The notes below the pieces were generated by a model. That model was not told the DNA's origin, made no database searches, and was given only the letters and a program-made list of their open reading frames with translations. The position numbers were made by a program, and so were the translations under genes. Of a stretch of DNA of 64,000 bases, positions 34,500 to 46,354 are shown one piece after another (the first letter of the stretch is position 1; every line of letters begins with the position of its first letter). Where the stretch lies: contig WIUZ02000001.1 of assembly GCA_015956445.1 (NCBI GenBank), positions 2,418,001 through 2,482,000 on the forward strand, written 5' to 3'. Origin of the DNA: Thelephora terrestris (taxonomy: Eukaryota > Basidiomycota > Agaricomycetes > Thelephorales > Thelephoraceae).

Positions 34500-37400
34500 C
34501 GGTCCCCCTACTTCTCTATCCTTCCGTCATCCTCCTTCCAAAGGCCCTCCCCCCTAGCTATCCTTCACACCCCCCCTCCCCTCCCCGCTTAATGATTATT
34601 TACGCACGCTATCCCCTTCCCCCCCTTATCCTCAGGACAAGTAGACCCTTCCCGTAATAATTTGTATCCACATCCCCTTACCTCCTCGGTTGCCTACGCA
34701 GCTTCCATCCGCCTGTCTCATAGCCCATCTTCCTAGCAATTCGACTGTAGTCTCCCGAGAGTTGCTTGGCCCGTTAACACCCAGTGTCGCCTCTCGTGCC
34801 TTTCTAACCCCAACGTTTTTCGGACCATCGTACCGAGGACGCCTCCGTATGGTGACCAAATGCCCATCAGTGGCTGTGCGAGCGCTTTACCTCCTTCACA
34901 CGCTCGTTGCGCCACTCACATGCTCCGAATGTCGGCTCGCTGCTATTAGATGCCTCCGCGAACAGGGCATAACTCGTGACCCTCCCGGTACGGAATCAAA
35001 CACTACTGGCTACTCGCCGTTCTCACGGGCGCCTGCCTATCTCTTGACGACTTTAGGGTGGTTGAAACGTTGGTCCGATAATCTCTCGGCTTCATCATTG
35101 CACACGTTTTTCCTTAGGTAAACACTCGATACTTATCACTGAAAGCGCGATAAGCATGCGGTTCAAGCACCCACCATTCTTCTGGTGTTCGTGATAAGTG
35201 CAAAGCTTCTCTGTTCCCTTCGCGAAGGCTGCGTTCTATACCTGGGAGGTCTCCGACCCCATCCCACTGAGCGGTGTGGCGTCTGTTCGTCGACCTGCTG
35301 TCGGGAATACGGAGGGCCGGAGGGCCGGATGTCATTCAACTGATCCGGAGCGATACGAAGTGCGGGAGGGACGGGAACGACCCGTTCCCCGAATGTGCAG
35401 TTCAGGGACCGTTCTCCTGCCGACGGGGGCTTTAGTTTAGTCCCAATCAGACCCGCCCCTCACGGCGCCTATGGGTCAATGGGAAGACGCAAAGGGCCAA
35501 TAACTCAAAGCTCAATCGCCGGATGGCAGCTATCCCCGTTTTATTCGGTAGATCCTATAGGTGAGGGACCTCGTGTTTAAATAATTATATGAACATCCTT
35601 TCAATCGACCTGAATAGGACACCAGAGCGCCGACTGTGCCTTTGGGCGCCTCGCGTTCTATGACAAGCCCTCTCCAAGGCCGCTCAGCTGGGTCGCATGT
35701 GCAGGGAATATCGGCACGATCCTCTGCGTTCAAATATGTGAAAGGGTTTCAACGGAACGATCAAGCTGCTGTGGTGGGCATTCATTTCTGCCCGATCGTG
35801 CTGTGGGCATATCCTGGGGGTCTGGAGCACCGGGACACTGCATCTTATTTTCGTCCTCTGGTCGTCCCCTGGACAAGGCCGTTTAGAAATTGTCAATAGG
35901 TAAGAATCGGGCAGGAACATGTGGCGGTTCTTTTGTTTCTATCCCACCAAGTCCTCCCACTTCCACGAATTCGACCCGCTTACAGTGGGCGTCGTGAAAA
36001 CGTCGGCCACCGTCGTTCTACAACCCGGAAACGCGTTGTATCGCTTCCTCGGGGACTGTGCGCGCGGCTCCTCCGTGTCCCCCAACCCTTAACAGCCTAG
36101 GGTTATCGGGCTATGCTGTTCGCGACTGCCTCACCTTGCAGGGCCTTCATTATTACACATCAGGGTTGCGGCGCATGGCATCCGTGCCGTCTCTTCGGGG
36201 TGATCTGGATCGGGTCTGCGGCTGGTGGGCTATGTGGTTGAACTTCTCGCGACAGATACAGTGATTGGAGGTACGCTTGGGCATGTTATAACACCACATG
36301 ACGATTAGTAGGCGGCTGCTCGGAATCGCAGGGTACAAGTAAGTTGCGATATCTTTTCCCTATCGAAATTTTTCGAAAAAATCAATCGGATTCTATATGA
36401 AACGCCCTGTCAAGCTACCCTGTTCTCGTGCTCGGTACTTCTGTCATCTGAATAATCAATGCAATAGAATCATCCCTCGGCTGGATCCTGACCGATCACA
36501 CGAACTCAAGCACTGCAACGTTACAGCAAGGCGTTGAAGCTTCTGCGGTGACGTAGACAGGTGCTGTGTTGCCGCGATGGTTGACGTGGGCGGGGAATAT
36601 GCGTGTACGTCGGAGATCAGTCACCAAAAATCCGCACAGAGGCTCGATTGTTTTACCGATAGGCCCACGGTAGGTCCTCGGGTAAAACAAGGCCAATCTT
36701 TGGTGTTCACGGGGGTGGGGGGAGATGCAAGGATGCGCCAGCGATCCTATGGGCTACGTTCAAGCACAGGGGGGTGTATGATGTACAACCCGACAGACCA
36801 GAGAAATTGATCCGAACGTTCTTTGAGGCCGAAGCAGGAATAGAGGTACAGACGAGAGAGAACGGCCAAAGAGAGAGCCCGGGCTGAGGATTCCACGTGA
36901 GTTGCTCGCTGAATTTTCACTCCCAAAGGTTGGTGTTGGCATCCCTGTAACTCCAGGATAATACATTGGGGTAAACCTTCAGAGCTGTTCGGAGACTGCG
37001 CTTGTGTGAGGGTTGGAAGGGCTATTAGACAATCCTGGTCCAAAAATATTCCCTCTTGGCGGTGCAGACCATGACGAGCGAGTCTATATCCGGCCAGAAG
37101 GTGCGACCGCGAAGGGCAAAGGCCACCTTGAATCGGCAGACCATCAAAACGTTCAGCTCCTCGCCGCGAGCGTCCCTCCGCAGGAACGCCCAGTAAGCTC
37201 TCCCGCACCACGCCGATGTCGAGATAACAGCCGAGCCAGCGACCACCAAAAACGATCACCGAGAGGGAGGTCCGTTCGTTGGGGGAAGGGTGACAACAGC
37301 GTCGACATACCCTCGATAACCCCCGACCGAAATTCTGCAACCTAAAAAACTCCGACGCCAAATCTGAAGGCCCAGAATAGATCATGTCACCCCAAAGACC

Positions 37401-37871
37401 AACATGCAACGGAGAGCCCCCCTCAGGCGCCTCGACATCGTCACCCTAGGAAAGGAATCCGATCATATCAGATCCAGATCCCAGTATCCCATTGTCCCAT
37501 TGAGGACAAGCCCGAATGTGAAGACATACGTGAGTTTGGTAAAATATCCCCGGATGGTACTGTATGTAAACTGTGTCGACACTTAAAATTACAAAGGACG
37601 GGATTTGATTAATTTGATTGATGATCGAATCGATGAAAGGTAGCATTACGAGTCGAGTCAGTCTGCTTGAAAGGAAGACGGATAGACGTCTGGAAAATGG
37701 GGTGTCCGCACCGGCATCAAAGTTTCGCTTGAAAGAAAGGCTCTCTAGAACGTGGGGGTCAGCGAGTGCATATATAAATCATCGCGAGAGAACACGAATA
37801 CTACACCCTAGCAAACCCACGGAGGCTCCCAATATCATCTCCCAATACCATTCCACCACTGACATTCCAAG
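34500..37871. other. Gene desert of 3.4 kb
   Basis: No intact gene recognised. The first 140 bp are strikingly pyrimidine-rich with several C runs (34515-34635). Open frames of 140-220 codons occur (34690-35121 plus, 36747-37409 minus) but show no domain, no consistent splice pattern and unlikely composition. One plus-strand stretch near 35930-36090 (RFFCFYPTKSSHFHEFDPL) looks slightly protein-like. The region may be an old, eroded insertion or simply intergenic DNA. Confidence 0.4.
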
Positions 37872-39224
37872 ATGTTCCCCATTACGCAATTCAACGAGAC
37901 CGCCGACCACTGGTCGTATCGACCCGGGTACTGGTCCGGTCCCACCGAGACCACCCAAACCCACAGCTACTACGGTGCGTGACTCCCGTTCCAATTACCA
38001 ATAAGTCACTGACTGCAGCCAGGTACATACGGGTTTGAACCGCACGCAGGAACGCCGACGGCCGTGTCGGCCATCCCTACCTTCCCCTCAATTCCGGCAC
38101 CGACATACGAAGGTGAGCTCTCGATATTTTTCTGATGGAGTTTCGTTACTCACCGGTTGCGCCTAGATCCCCCCGTATATACATGGCTGTACATGTATGA
38201 GGTGCAGGACGAACGGACCGCCGTGGCACCGCCCATGGTGCCAGACGTATACCCGCATCTTGGTAAGTTAATATCCTTCCCGGTTAGCACGTCACATGGT
38301 GCTCACAACGTTGGTTTTGCAGCCGGATGGGATGCGCAACCGCCGGTATCACCCCACCTAACGCGACCACTTTAGGGCACGGATATGACTACCGTAGTCA
38401 TACCACCCATCCCGCAGCCCATCCTGCCGGCCGCTCAACCGCCCGTCCCGCCCAGTTCCGGTCCCCAGCGGACTGAGAAACGGGAAGTCAACCTATCGCC
38501 CATGCAGATCAAGTCCTTCAAGGACCGTCTGCGCAGGGCGCGACCCCCCGGAGGATATAAACCCGAGACGGCTATCGCCGAAACAAACAACATCGTGAAA
38601 GACAGATTACCCGCCACAGTAAGTTGTTTTTTTTTACTGCGCGAGCTTTATTCATCATTTCACAATATCGTTTGTTGCGGCTATAGGATATCGGGCTCTC
38701 CTCCAGACCACATTTCGACAGAGAGCTATACCTCGAAGATATCCTGAAACAACACCTCCAGGCAAATAGCAAGATAGACATGTACCAAAAACGTCAGGGC
38801 TTTCACGTACATCGAGAGGTTGTTCTCACCGCGAATGTCCTTAGTTGCAAACAGGCTGGAAGGTATGGAGGTGGTCAACACATCGCCAGCTCTAAAGAGG
38901 AGATCAGCTGGTTCGCAGAGCCGTCCGACCGGTAAGACCCAGGTTGCGTCAAGGAAGGCAGATGCATCGCGCAACGCCGCCGACACGAGAGGACGATTTT
39001 GGAACTAGCGAGCCAGAGGTTCAAGTTGCCAGCTGGGAAGCGGCGCTTCAGTAAAACTGAGGTGTTGAGTCTCGGTAAGCGCTCTCCCATACTGTTGTCC
39101 GTTCGCGACCTACCTCTCAAACCCAGCGCTTGCGCACCTCATCGACGAGAACGATCCCGAAGAGACAGACCCTACCGAAGACCAAGATCCCCCCTCCGGT
39201 GGTTCTAGACCCGGCGGAAGCTAG
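37872..39224 (+). CDS. Unrecognised protein with bHLH-like C-terminal block
   Basis: A chain of exons with good splice signals from ATG 37872 (MFPITQFNETADHWSYRPGY). The N-terminal half is Pro/Tyr-rich (GTPTAVSAIPTFPSIPAPTY, VYTWLYMYEVQDERTAV). The frame resumes near 38385 with PSSGPQRTEKREVNLSPMQI, KSFKDRLRRARPPGGYKP, then ELYLEDILKQHLQANSKI. The end reads CIAQRRRHERTILELASQRF, KLPAGKRRFSKTEVLSL, intron, ALAHLIDENDPEE and an acidic tail stopping at 39224. The basic RRRHER stretch, a loop and KTEVL...ALAHL recall basic helix-loop-helix factors, but the match is weak. The join near 38370 is the least certain. A DNA-binding role is only an inference. Confidence 0.6.
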
Positions 39225-39949
39225 GGGTGATTGTACTTACGAACAGAGATGCACTTTTATACCTTCGGGTCCCTTTAGATCACCCCGATCAAGACACATC
39301 TTTTCAAAAGATCTAGTACATCTAGAGCACTTTATCAGACTTTATCTCGCCTCGCTATCGATAACGATAACGCGTCAGTCCACGCCAGAAATCAGGACCA
39401 ATATAGCGTGTACCCTAGACCACCCTAGATCGATAAAAGATAGATGTGAAACGACCTTGATTTCGCGAACACACGATCTTGATGTCATCCGAAACTAAGA
39501 TTTTCTCTCAATCCGAGCAAGGCAGCAAGCTACCGGACGAGAACCAGCACCGGCGATCTTGTTCTTGGGACATATTGAAGTTCAGTAAAAGGCATTCACT
39601 GGAGGTCGTCGGTAGGGCACGGAAGAACACGTTTATCAACGTGGGAACCCGGCGTATCACCAATGTTCATCCATCTTCCGACCAATTGACCAGATTTTCA
39701 TTCACACGGCGATGGGGAGGGGAAAAAACAATAAACATGTACCAAAAGGGAACAACCTAAGAATAGGCTCGCTGGCGAAAGTGAGCGAGGTTCCGAAAGG
39801 GGCACCACAGAAGAATTAAGGCGTGACTACCAATACACGGGGGAAAAATAAGCACGCGTTTTCAACTAAGTACAAGCGGAGCGGAATGAAGGACCTGACC
39901 CACTCCGTAAACTGAATCCCAAATCAACAGCAAGGAGCCGACAGCACGA
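39225..39949. other. Convergent intergenic region
   Basis: About 720 bp between the ends of the bHLH-like gene and MARVEL-like copy 2. AT-richer than its surroundings near 39300-39480. A 93-codon frame at 39479-39760 has no support. Confidence 0.5.
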
Positions 39950-41627
39950 TCAACGGCGGGCATTATAAGTATTGCTGATACTCCCGAGGTTCAGCGGTGG
40001 GGGTGGCTGCTTGCGAACGGAAGTACTTTGGGGTCCCCATACCGGCGATCCAAGATCACGAGAAGCAGGCGAGGGCACATTGGTCCCGGACGGCCTTGTT
40101 CGTTGGTTGGAGGGAATAGGGGGAAGCGGCTGTTGCGTCAACGCGTTGGCCTCAGTGTTAATACAGGGGCGGGGTGGAGGTAGGCGTCTGCTGTGACCGT
40201 TGCTCCGAGAACTCTTGGGCCAATCACCAATGGGAGGTGGTTCTTGGTCCCCTAACCGTCTCGATTGATTGTACAGATTGTTGCAAGCTTCCGTAGAAAG
40301 ATGGGCTTGCAAATGCTCAGGGTACAAGGATTGGGCCCTAACAGGGGGCCTGGGTGCCTCTCGCGGTCGCGCAAACAAAGGCTCAACGATGGAAACGGGA
40401 TCCTGTACCGTAGCGAAATGAAGACCTTCGTAGCTTCTCTGAGGCGGTTGATAGGATGGTTGGGGAATCATATCAAAAGTGGGAATTGGTTGGATCGAAT
40501 CCTCGAGTGGTGACAGCGACCTCGTGAGTTCCGCGGGGTTGAACGCAGGTTTCGGACGCGGGTGCTTGAGGGAAGTTATCCTCGGCGCCTTCTCCGCTAC
40601 CGGCGAAGGGGGAGAGGAGGATAACGTCGAGCGGCTTGAGAACCAAGGATACTCCCTAACGGTCTCGTTCCAGACGTTCGGATCGGATGCGTGGTGCACG
40701 ACGGCATATACAGCGAGCATGCACATGTACGCAAGCACTGGGGAAGTATATTAATCACCGTTGACGACAGACGAGGCCGGCTTACATATTAACGTGATGA
40801 CCCATGCGAAACTCAGCAGGACTTTCCCTGAAACACATACGCTTGCCGCAGTTCTGCCTGAACGAGCGCCCCAAAGACCGGTGAGCGTCCTGCAAGTATA
40901 GAAACAACAGATTCCATCACAAACCTCGACGTGGTGAACATTGGTTGCTAGGCACTATGGCCGACAGAGCTGCAGCGCCAGCTGTCAAAGCAAACGCCCG
41001 GAGTTAACCCTCGTTCCAAAAAAAGACGACCACGAGGCCGGGGAGCCTCGAGGATTCACGTCATGGTGTTGAAAAGGGCAGGAGGACGCACAGAGTTCCA
41101 TGATCCAAAAAACCGTGACCCAGATTAGTTCAATCCAGACACGACTGGTGAGCGCGTTGCGCTGGATCAAATCAATGAAGATTCTAAAACAGGCCGGCGA
41201 CAAGGTGGAGCGTCAGAATTGTCCGGTTCGGACACGTAGGCGTATACCGGTAACTTATGGACTCACAAAGGAAAAATCCACACTAGCCCAAACGCTCCCA
41301 AGAAGATCATGTAGGCTGCGATTTGTGCTGCACGTTGTTGTATACGTCGAAGATTCCGAACGACGGGATGCAAGCGATCTCAAGATAAGAGCGCTGGATA
41401 CGGGCAAGAGTGAAGGAGGGCGGAAGACCGACCGTTGTAATAGGACTTGTCTTGCATGAGCGACAGGTTCCAAACTCCTACGCTGCACAGAATGGTGTTA
41501 CAGATAATGAAAATGGCTAGAGGACGAGGTAGAAGACTGTGTGAGCAATATTCGGCTCCAGGAGCTTGATCCAGGAGAGAGACCGACCGAAAGTGAAGAA
41601 ACGGAATGTGACGAGTGCGCTGGCCAT
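39950..41627 (-). CDS. MARVEL-like four-helix membrane protein with long disordered tail (copy 2)
   Basis: Helices in order: TM1 LAIFIICNTILCSVGVWNLS near 41460-41520, TM2 AAYMIFLGAFGLVWIFPL near 41280-41340, TM3 SRVWIELIWVTVFWIMELCA near 41090-41150, and TM4 across an intron into YMCMLAVYAVVHHASD near 40700. The tail has NVWNETVREYPWF, the counterpart of IWHSTVSEIPWF in the gene at 31541, then about 230 disordered residues rich in Pro, Ser and Arg, ending SISNTYNARR. The start is uncertain; an ATG at 41627 (MASAL) with an intron to the CCTCTAG acceptor near 41520 is plausible, and a longer frame begins at 41913. Function unknown. Confidence 0.68.
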
Positions 41628-41846
41628 GTTTTGGTACGTGCGTGTTGAAGAGACGAGGAAGAGGAGGAGGAGCCAGCCAGATGTAAAACGAGGGAGGAGA
41701 AGTGGCCAGCCCGACACAGCACTGCTGTTTGAAGACTCGGAGCACGGGACAGAAGGAAAGCGAGCAACGGCCAGCCCGTACTTTATCAAACGTCCCAAAT
41801 GGCTTAGACGCCGAATCGTGATCGTCGCATCTCTTCGCCGAAACAA

Positions 41847-42305
41847 GTCCCCAAGCCGACAATCGATCGTACATCCTCAAAGCGGGAAAACGGAGTTGCT
41901 CACTTATGCGCATAGACTATGTACACAAAACACACAGCATCAGATAAAACAAAGGATAACTTTTATGCGTACATCAGGGAAACTGAGAATGAGGGGGAAA
42001 GATGATGGGACCATTACTATGTACTGAATACTGAAAATATTAATAATAAGAAACAAAGAATATGGAAGAGGCGGAAAAACAGAGAAAGAAAGAATGCTCG
42101 TGGAGAAACTCTGTCGTGTTCATTGTCCGTGGCGGAAGCCTGGGTCATACAACAACTCCACCCTTTGTCCTGGAAGTCCCCGCCTTTGTTCCATGGCCAT
42201 AGCCGTACTTCAATGCACTCAGAGGCGACCTTGATGAGGGCGGAAGAGCGGCGTGGTTACGTCCGCCTTCTGGTTTGGCTTGGACCTTGTTGGCGGAAGG
42301 TCAAC
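41847..42305. other. Intergenic
   Basis: About 460 bp between MARVEL-like copy 2 and the end of the PPP4R1-like gene. It is A-rich near 42000-42100. No gene is seen. Confidence 0.5.
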
Positions 42306-45300
42306 CTAGATCGAGCCAGTGACCGAGGGCGGCGGAGGGCGGGAGAACGTATGGTGGACGGATGTTGTCATCGAGTCCGATCTGGAACCGCGTGTATCAT
42401 CTGGGGTGGGGATCGTAGCGTGTGGTTGTAGTGTAGCAGCGACGAATGCTCGCACATCCTTGGAGTCATCACTCTTCAGAGCGTTGATAAGGACAAGTAT
42501 CCACTGGGGCTTCTCGTTCGGATAGTACTTGTCTAAAATAACCGAGGATTGTCAGGCAATGAAAAATGGCCGAAATTCGATTAGCGCTTACCACAGACAA
42601 ACTTGATGAGCCGCGAAACGCCGATCCTGACACCAGGGATGTGATCAGAGGCGAGCTTCTCTAGAGCTGTTTGAAGAGCCGGATCATCCAGCAACGACTT
42701 TGCGTCCGATCCATGTAGGAGTAGCTCTTGCTGAGTGGCAACGAATGTGACTCGCCTGGTATACTTTCCGGCGTTAGCCAGTCGCGCCAAGTCTTGCACA
42801 AGCTCTCTCCAAAGCTGTTGTTGCCGTGATCGCCATCCGAAAAACAGCGACGGTACGATGGATATTGCGGCGTCCCGAACAGAAGATACACCGTCTTCTA
42901 GACCCTTCAGCAGGATATCTCTGAGTTGTCGGCCTCTCCAGTGATTCCGATCAGGATCCTCGTACTGGTAACCCGACAAGTCTCCGAGGAGCTTGACAAC
43001 TCCCACTCTCTCCCTCCAACCGCGTAGCCGATCACCGTTCCACGCAGAAAGTAAAACATCCACGACTTCCCACCTGTCGTCATCGCCAAGCTGGGCAAGA
43101 AAGAGTTCGAGGGCTTCGACGGCCTTGAGCCTGACCTCGCCTTCTTCGGCGGTGATGCTCGATTTGAACACCCGGATCAGATCATTGTGCGCATTGTCTG
43201 GTCCAAGAATCTTCGCCAGCTCTCCAAGTGACGCGGCTAACGTGCACCTAACCTTGACCTCGAGATTTGTTGACAGCTCCAGATATAACTCGCGGAGCTC
43301 GCTCCACCGTTCCTTGCCGAGGGTGAGGGCCAATGCGGGGTAATTGAAAGCGCAGATCAGGGGTCGTGTCGGATCGTTCCAGATATCGGCATCATTCGCA
43401 CCCTCTTCTTCTCGAGGGAGTGCGGAAGACTCCAAAGCCCATGGAGGATAATGATCCGACCAATCCTCGTTGCTACTCTTCCGGCTTGATGAGGAAGAGA
43501 TAGCAGAACCAGAGCCGAAATTCTGTTTGCGACCAAGGAAAAGTTCAAGAAGTTCTGGAGGTACGCCTTCTTTGTCGTCACGGAAAGTGTACAGAACCTC
43601 TCCGAGTGCTTCTAGAACAGCGGTCCGCACATTCGATGAGAAGTCTTCCGAAAGGGGCATGATGACGCGGAGGGCGACGGCTCGACGTTGACTAGGTGAC
43701 AGCCTGGCCAAGGTTGCTGGAAGCGCAAAGAGCGCAGAGTGTCGTACATTCCAAACTTCGTCTCGACACAGGGTCTCGAGTAGAGGCAGCTGTACGGTGA
43801 ATGAGGCGACTCCTGGACGTACTGAGCAACGTGAAGACTTACCAGTGAGGAAATGACGATTTCAGCCGGAATGACCTTCGCAAGCGCGCCAAGAGTGAAA
43901 CTAGCCTCCCTTCGCAACCAGGGAATAGGGTCATTTGCGACTCTCTCAACCTCTTTCGCGAATGCAAGCTTCATTTCCTCTGATAGTTGACCCACTGGAC
44001 TGAGTTAGAACGTGAAACGAGACAGTTTAAATGCCAGGAACCTACCACTGGCAGCAACGGCAGCCATCAGGCTCATGCTCGAAAGCCTTCCCAATGCGGC
44101 CTGTTCCTCGTCCTCCACATGTTCATGACAGTCTTCTAACGACGTCACTCCCCCGACCGGACAACTCGAAGTACCCTCGTGCTTATCATGTTCCTGCGCA
44201 GACTCGCCAAAAATTGCGCTCTCTGTCATCCAAGGGTACGTAGCCATGGGGGACTGCGGGGATTCCGCGAACTCCTGAGGTGGCATCCAGTTTCGATCAT
44301 GTCTCGAACTCCATTCATCCCCATCATAGATAGTGACATCGGGCATGATGCTGTCTAGGTCAGGGCGCCCAGGAGCAGGCGGAGTCTTGTCAGAGTCGCT
44401 TGAAGAATCTGGATACGCGGTGCTGTTACTGCCGGAGGTTGAACTCGCGGACGGAGCGAGTCCCGACGGAGACAATTCGGGAGTAGAATCATCGGAAGTC
44501 GACTGTGGAGAGTTGCACGTGAGCTGTGGTTGAGTTGGCGCCGGGCGTGGTGTGGAGTTTTCGACCTGCGTATTCTCGGAGCCCGACGTCTGTTGTGATC
44601 CGGTGACGACAGAAGGGAAATAGGAGTCCCGGGTGGATGTTGAGTTGATCAGAACTTCGGGTGATTGCAGCGCGTCGTAGTATGGTGTCTGGTCGTAGTA
44701 CGGTGTCGGAGGTTGCAGGGCGTCGTAGTAGGGTGTTCCCTGAGGCAGCTGAGGCTCCTCTTCCTGCATGTCCAACCTGGCCATCCCAATCACAACTTGC
44801 CTTAACAGCTCATCTTCAAACAATCTCCGCTGTCTCCGCTCAAACGGACCCGGGGTGAGAACGGGGTCATCGAATCCTACCATCCATGGGTCTGTCGGTA
44901 TGTTTGTCCCACCGCCCTTGTCGACGACTGACGGCCTATCCAGGCCATCTTCCATATCGTCCAGCCGCTTGATCCGTCTCAGTATTCCTACAATGGCGTT
45001 CCTAGTGTTGGATCCGACGTTCCCATTGACGCATAATAGTAAAGTTCCGAGGATCGGCGTGAAGGCTTGAACAGATATCGGGAGCGCGTCGGAGTTGATT
45101 TGGTCAACAACCAGTGGCGGACAAAAGTCCTCCCGAATGACGGTGTAGTGAGTCACCACCCACCAGATTACGTGGACAAGTTCGGCGGATAGGGCTTCTT
45201 TGACTGTTTCGTCTTCATCAATGGCTAGGCTACTGAGAATCGGGAGGACGTAGTCCAGTACGTCCTGGGGCTGTACTTGAGGTAGAAATGACGACATGGT

Positions 45301-45918
45301 ACGGGAGACGTAGACGCTGCGAATGCAAGGGGTATCAGGAACCGGAATAAAAATAGGACAAAATAATCAAGCGCACCGATGGTAAACGGCTGTACTTCTG
45401 GATAACAGATATATCCGTTCCAAGGGGCTCAGAGTATCATCCTCAAAACAGATGTCCGGGGCGGGATCTTCAGAGACAGTCGGGGGAGGCGAGGTGGGGA
45501 AAGAGGCGTTGATATAGGCGTTGAAGACGGGAGGGGAAGAGGAGGGGAAGAGATGCGGATGGTTGGTCATGTCGAGATGCGGGTCGTTATTGGGAGGTTC
45601 TAAGCATACATTGCGGGTATTATTTAAAGATTTATGTGGAGTAGGGGACGAAGTGTTCCTGGGATCATCGTGAAAGGGGTGTATGTTGTGCACAGGATGG
45701 GCTGTTGGAGATGACTGGAGGTTCGGAAGCGATGAAGGGAGGAGGTCAAACGGGTTTTGACGGGTTATTGAAGGCGGTGTGCGTGGAGAGGCGAGGGGGG
45801 AATTGGACTGGAAGAGGAGGGGGGAGAATAGGATGGGCGGAAACGCGATCTGGGCCGGTGGCGGGGAAGAGGGAGTGAAGTTCGACCGTTCGTCAGCGGG
45901 AGCGGGATTGGCATTCAT
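42306..45918 (-). CDS. HEAT-repeat protein, PP4 regulatory subunit 1-like
   Basis: Start at 45918 (MNANPAPADERSNFTPSS) with a disordered, Pro-rich leader, then DDTLSPLERIYLLSRSTAVY, an intron, and SSFLPQVQPQDVLDYVLPIL, LAIDEDETVKEAL and further HEAT helices. A linker near 44300-44800 holds the tandem motif PYYDALQPPTPYYDQTPYYD and a long Ser/Thr-rich stretch. HEAT repeats resume (FAKEVERVANDPIPWLRREA, LPLSEDFSSNVRTAVLEALG, LEVKVRCTLAASLGELAKIL, EEGEVRLKAVEALELFLAQL, HIPGVRIGVSRLIKFVC). A final exon DKYYPNEKPQWILVLINALK ends at 42306 after PPPPSVTGSI. This matches PPP4R1-type scaffold subunits of protein phosphatase 4. About 1,100 residues. Confidence 0.85.
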
Positions 45919-46354
45919 GCTACAGTCGAAAAAATGGGTTAGAATAAAGGAGACGATGGCGCCCATGAGAGATAAGTCTGGAAGAGAGGGAGAGGAGGGG
46001 GAGCAGACACAAACCTGATTCACGCAGACAGCCTATAAGCCCAGACTGTCTACAGTGACTGCCGTTGAGAAGATCCCGTTCACTGGCACGGCTAGGTAGC
46101 GAGATTATGGAGTAGAAGAGACGATGACGTCGGTCGGTTGGTTCGACCTTGTGCGTCCGGAACGAGCACCGACGAGAGCAGGGGAGGACTGCAAAGGCGA
46201 AACGCTCCAGCCACAGAAGTTTTCTAGACTTTGAGGGAGGGCGAGCGTGGAGTGGGAACTTTCATCAGAACGGTTGTACCGCATTTCAAGTCCGTCCGCA
46301 AACTGGGGGAACAAGCCCTGGTCGGATGGCACCGTAATCAAGGACAAGTAAACT

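Noticed and set aside
36747-37409. A 220-codon minus-strand frame in the gene desert
   Set aside because: All three minus frames are similarly open here, composition is not protein-like, and no domain or splice partner was found.
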